Shown: positions 6,124-6,903 of the stretch, one piece after another | How positions within the stretch are numbered: the stretch's first letter is position 1 | How the letters are laid out: each line of letters opens with the position of its first letter | Made by a program: the position numbers and the translations under genes | Notes under the pieces: generated by a model | Seen by the model: only the letters and a program-made list of their open reading frames with translations | What the model was told of the DNA's origin: nothing | The model's database searches: none | From: Thermodesulfobacterium sp. | GTDB lineage: Bacteria > Desulfobacterota > Thermodesulfobacteria > Thermodesulfobacteriales > Thermodesulfobacteriaceae | DNA: 6,903 bases | Assembly (NCBI GenBank): GCA_021163085.1 | Contig: JAGGXL010000001.1 | Coordinates: forward strand, 1-6,903 | Direction: 5' to 3'

Positions 6124-6903
6124 ATGAAAGGAGCAAAATATACACAAAAATCTATAGAAAGGCTAAAAGAAAAAGGAGAAATACCTTTAATTCCATACCT
6201 TACCTGCTGGGATCCGGATTTAGAAACAACTGAGGCTATACTCTGGGAACTTGTAGAAATAGAGCCTGCTTGTATAGAGCTTGGATTTCCCTTTTCAGAT
6301 CCTGTTGCAGATGGTCCAACTATTCAAAAAGCTGTAGTGAGAGCATTAAAACACCGTCCTACTTTCGAAGAATTTTTTGAGTTTATAGAAAAACTCAATC
6401 ATAAAGGATATCCTGTTCCTCTTGTCTGCATGACCTATTATAACATCATTTATCGTTTTGGTTTAGAAAATACAGTTGAAAAAGCTTTAAAAGCGGGTCT
6501 CTCAGGTTTTATTATTGCTGATCTTCCTATAGAAGAGGCAGGTTCTTGGCTTAAAGTTAATAAAGGGAAAGGGCTTGCTACTATTTTCTTAGCTACTCCT
6601 ACCTCTTCTGAGAAAAGAATTAAAAAAATTGCTAAGGTATGCTCAGGATTTATTTATTACGTCTCTTTAACTGGAGTTACTGGAGCAAGAGATAAACTCC
6701 CAGAAAATGTTATAAATCGTCTTAAATTGGTTAAAAAATTGTCTTCTGTTCCAGTTGGTGTAGGATTTGGAGTTTCTAAAAAAGAGCATGTAAAAATGTT
6801 AGCTCCTTATGCAGATGCTATTATTATTGGGAGTGCTATTGTAAAAATTATTGAAGAAAAAAAGAAAAAAGCTCCCAAAGAGATCAAAAAATTTCTTCAA
6901 TCT
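6124..6903 (+). CDS. trpA: Tryptophan synthase alpha chain, 3' end beyond window
   Basis: The alpha subunit, a TIM-barrel lyase, cleaves indole-3-glycerol phosphate to indole and glyceraldehyde 3-phosphate and passes indole to TrpB. The 260 codons in the window stay open to the last base. The family is usually 250-280 aa, so only a short tail is missing. The hallmark ELGFPFSDPVADGP (52-65) carries the two catalytic acids E52 and D63 (E. coli E49 and D60). Other landmarks are MTYYNIIYRFG (103-113), GFIIADLP (128-135), loop 6 YVSLTGVTGAR (179-189), PVGVGFGVS (210-218) and DAIIIGSAIVKII (231-243), the last two binding phosphate. One oddity is LTCWDPD at 26-32, where most relatives have T-x-GDPD: the Gly is replaced by Trp. 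ATG follows trpB by 22 nt without a Shine-Dalgarno. A purine run AAAGGAG lies just inside the ORF (6127-6133), with no start codon at a useful distance after it. Confidence 0.97.
   Translation, partial: MKGAKYTQKSIERLKEKGEIPLIPYLTCWDPDLETTEAILWELVEIEPACIELGFPFSDPVADGPTIQKAVVRALKHRPTFEEFFEFIEKLNHKGYPVPLVCMTYYNIIYRFGLENTVEKALKAGLSGFIIADLPIEEAGSWLKVNKGKGLATIFLATPTSSEKRIKKIAKVCSGFIYYVSLTGVTGARDKLPENVINRLKLVKKLSSVPVGVGFGVSKKEHVKMLAPYADAIIIGSAIVKIIEEKKKKAPKEIKKFLQS

Noticed and set aside
6127..6133. AAAGGAG as a Shine-Dalgarno for a later trpA start
   Set aside because: No ATG, GTG or TTG follows at 5-12 nt, and the TrpA N-terminal alignment favours the ATG at 6124.

Overview
The window is AT-rich (roughly one third G+C by eye) and densely coded. 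Its proteins are rich in Lys, Glu and Ile, two genes start with TTG, and poly-A/T tracts are common. This suits a low-GC, probably thermophilic and anaerobic bacterium. The overall look and the tRNA-Sec resemble the Thermodesulfobacterium/Caldimicrobium type, but that placement is an impression from the protein sequences, not a search result.

Layout: (1) 1-39 is the 3' end of a tRNA gene. Its 5-bp T stem is followed by an 8-nt acceptor strand, the bacterial selenocysteine tRNA (selC) signature. (2) 79-2619 is a plus-strand cluster of three closely spaced genes: an exported M48 zinc metalloprotease with C-terminal TPR-like repeats (BepA-like), a 93-residue zinc-ribbon protein of unknown function, and a RimK-like ATP-grasp protein of unknown substrate. 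(3) 2616-4790 on the minus strand is a complete SF1B (Upf1/IGHMBP2-type) helicase. Its stop codon overlaps that of the ATP-grasp gene by 4 bp. (4) 4791-4907 is a 117-bp divergent promoter region. (5) 4908 to the window edge holds trpB and a trpA that runs off the right edge, encoding the two subunits of tryptophan synthase. No stretch over 300 bp lacks a gene.

How the genes relate: trpB and trpA form a functional unit (alpha makes indole, beta condenses it with serine). The M48, zinc-ribbon and ATP-grasp genes are probably co-transcribed, but no shared pathway can be read from the sequence. The least explained part is the zinc-ribbon/ATP-grasp pair, which superficially recalls the LysW/LysX arrangement but lacks LysW's C-terminal Glu. 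A second pattern is that genes at the head of a transcription unit lack Shine-Dalgarno sites and carry -10-like hexamers very near their start codons, hinting at short-leader or leaderless mRNAs. I found no mobile element, CRISPR array, prophage or defence island; most of the window is ordinary housekeeping sequence.
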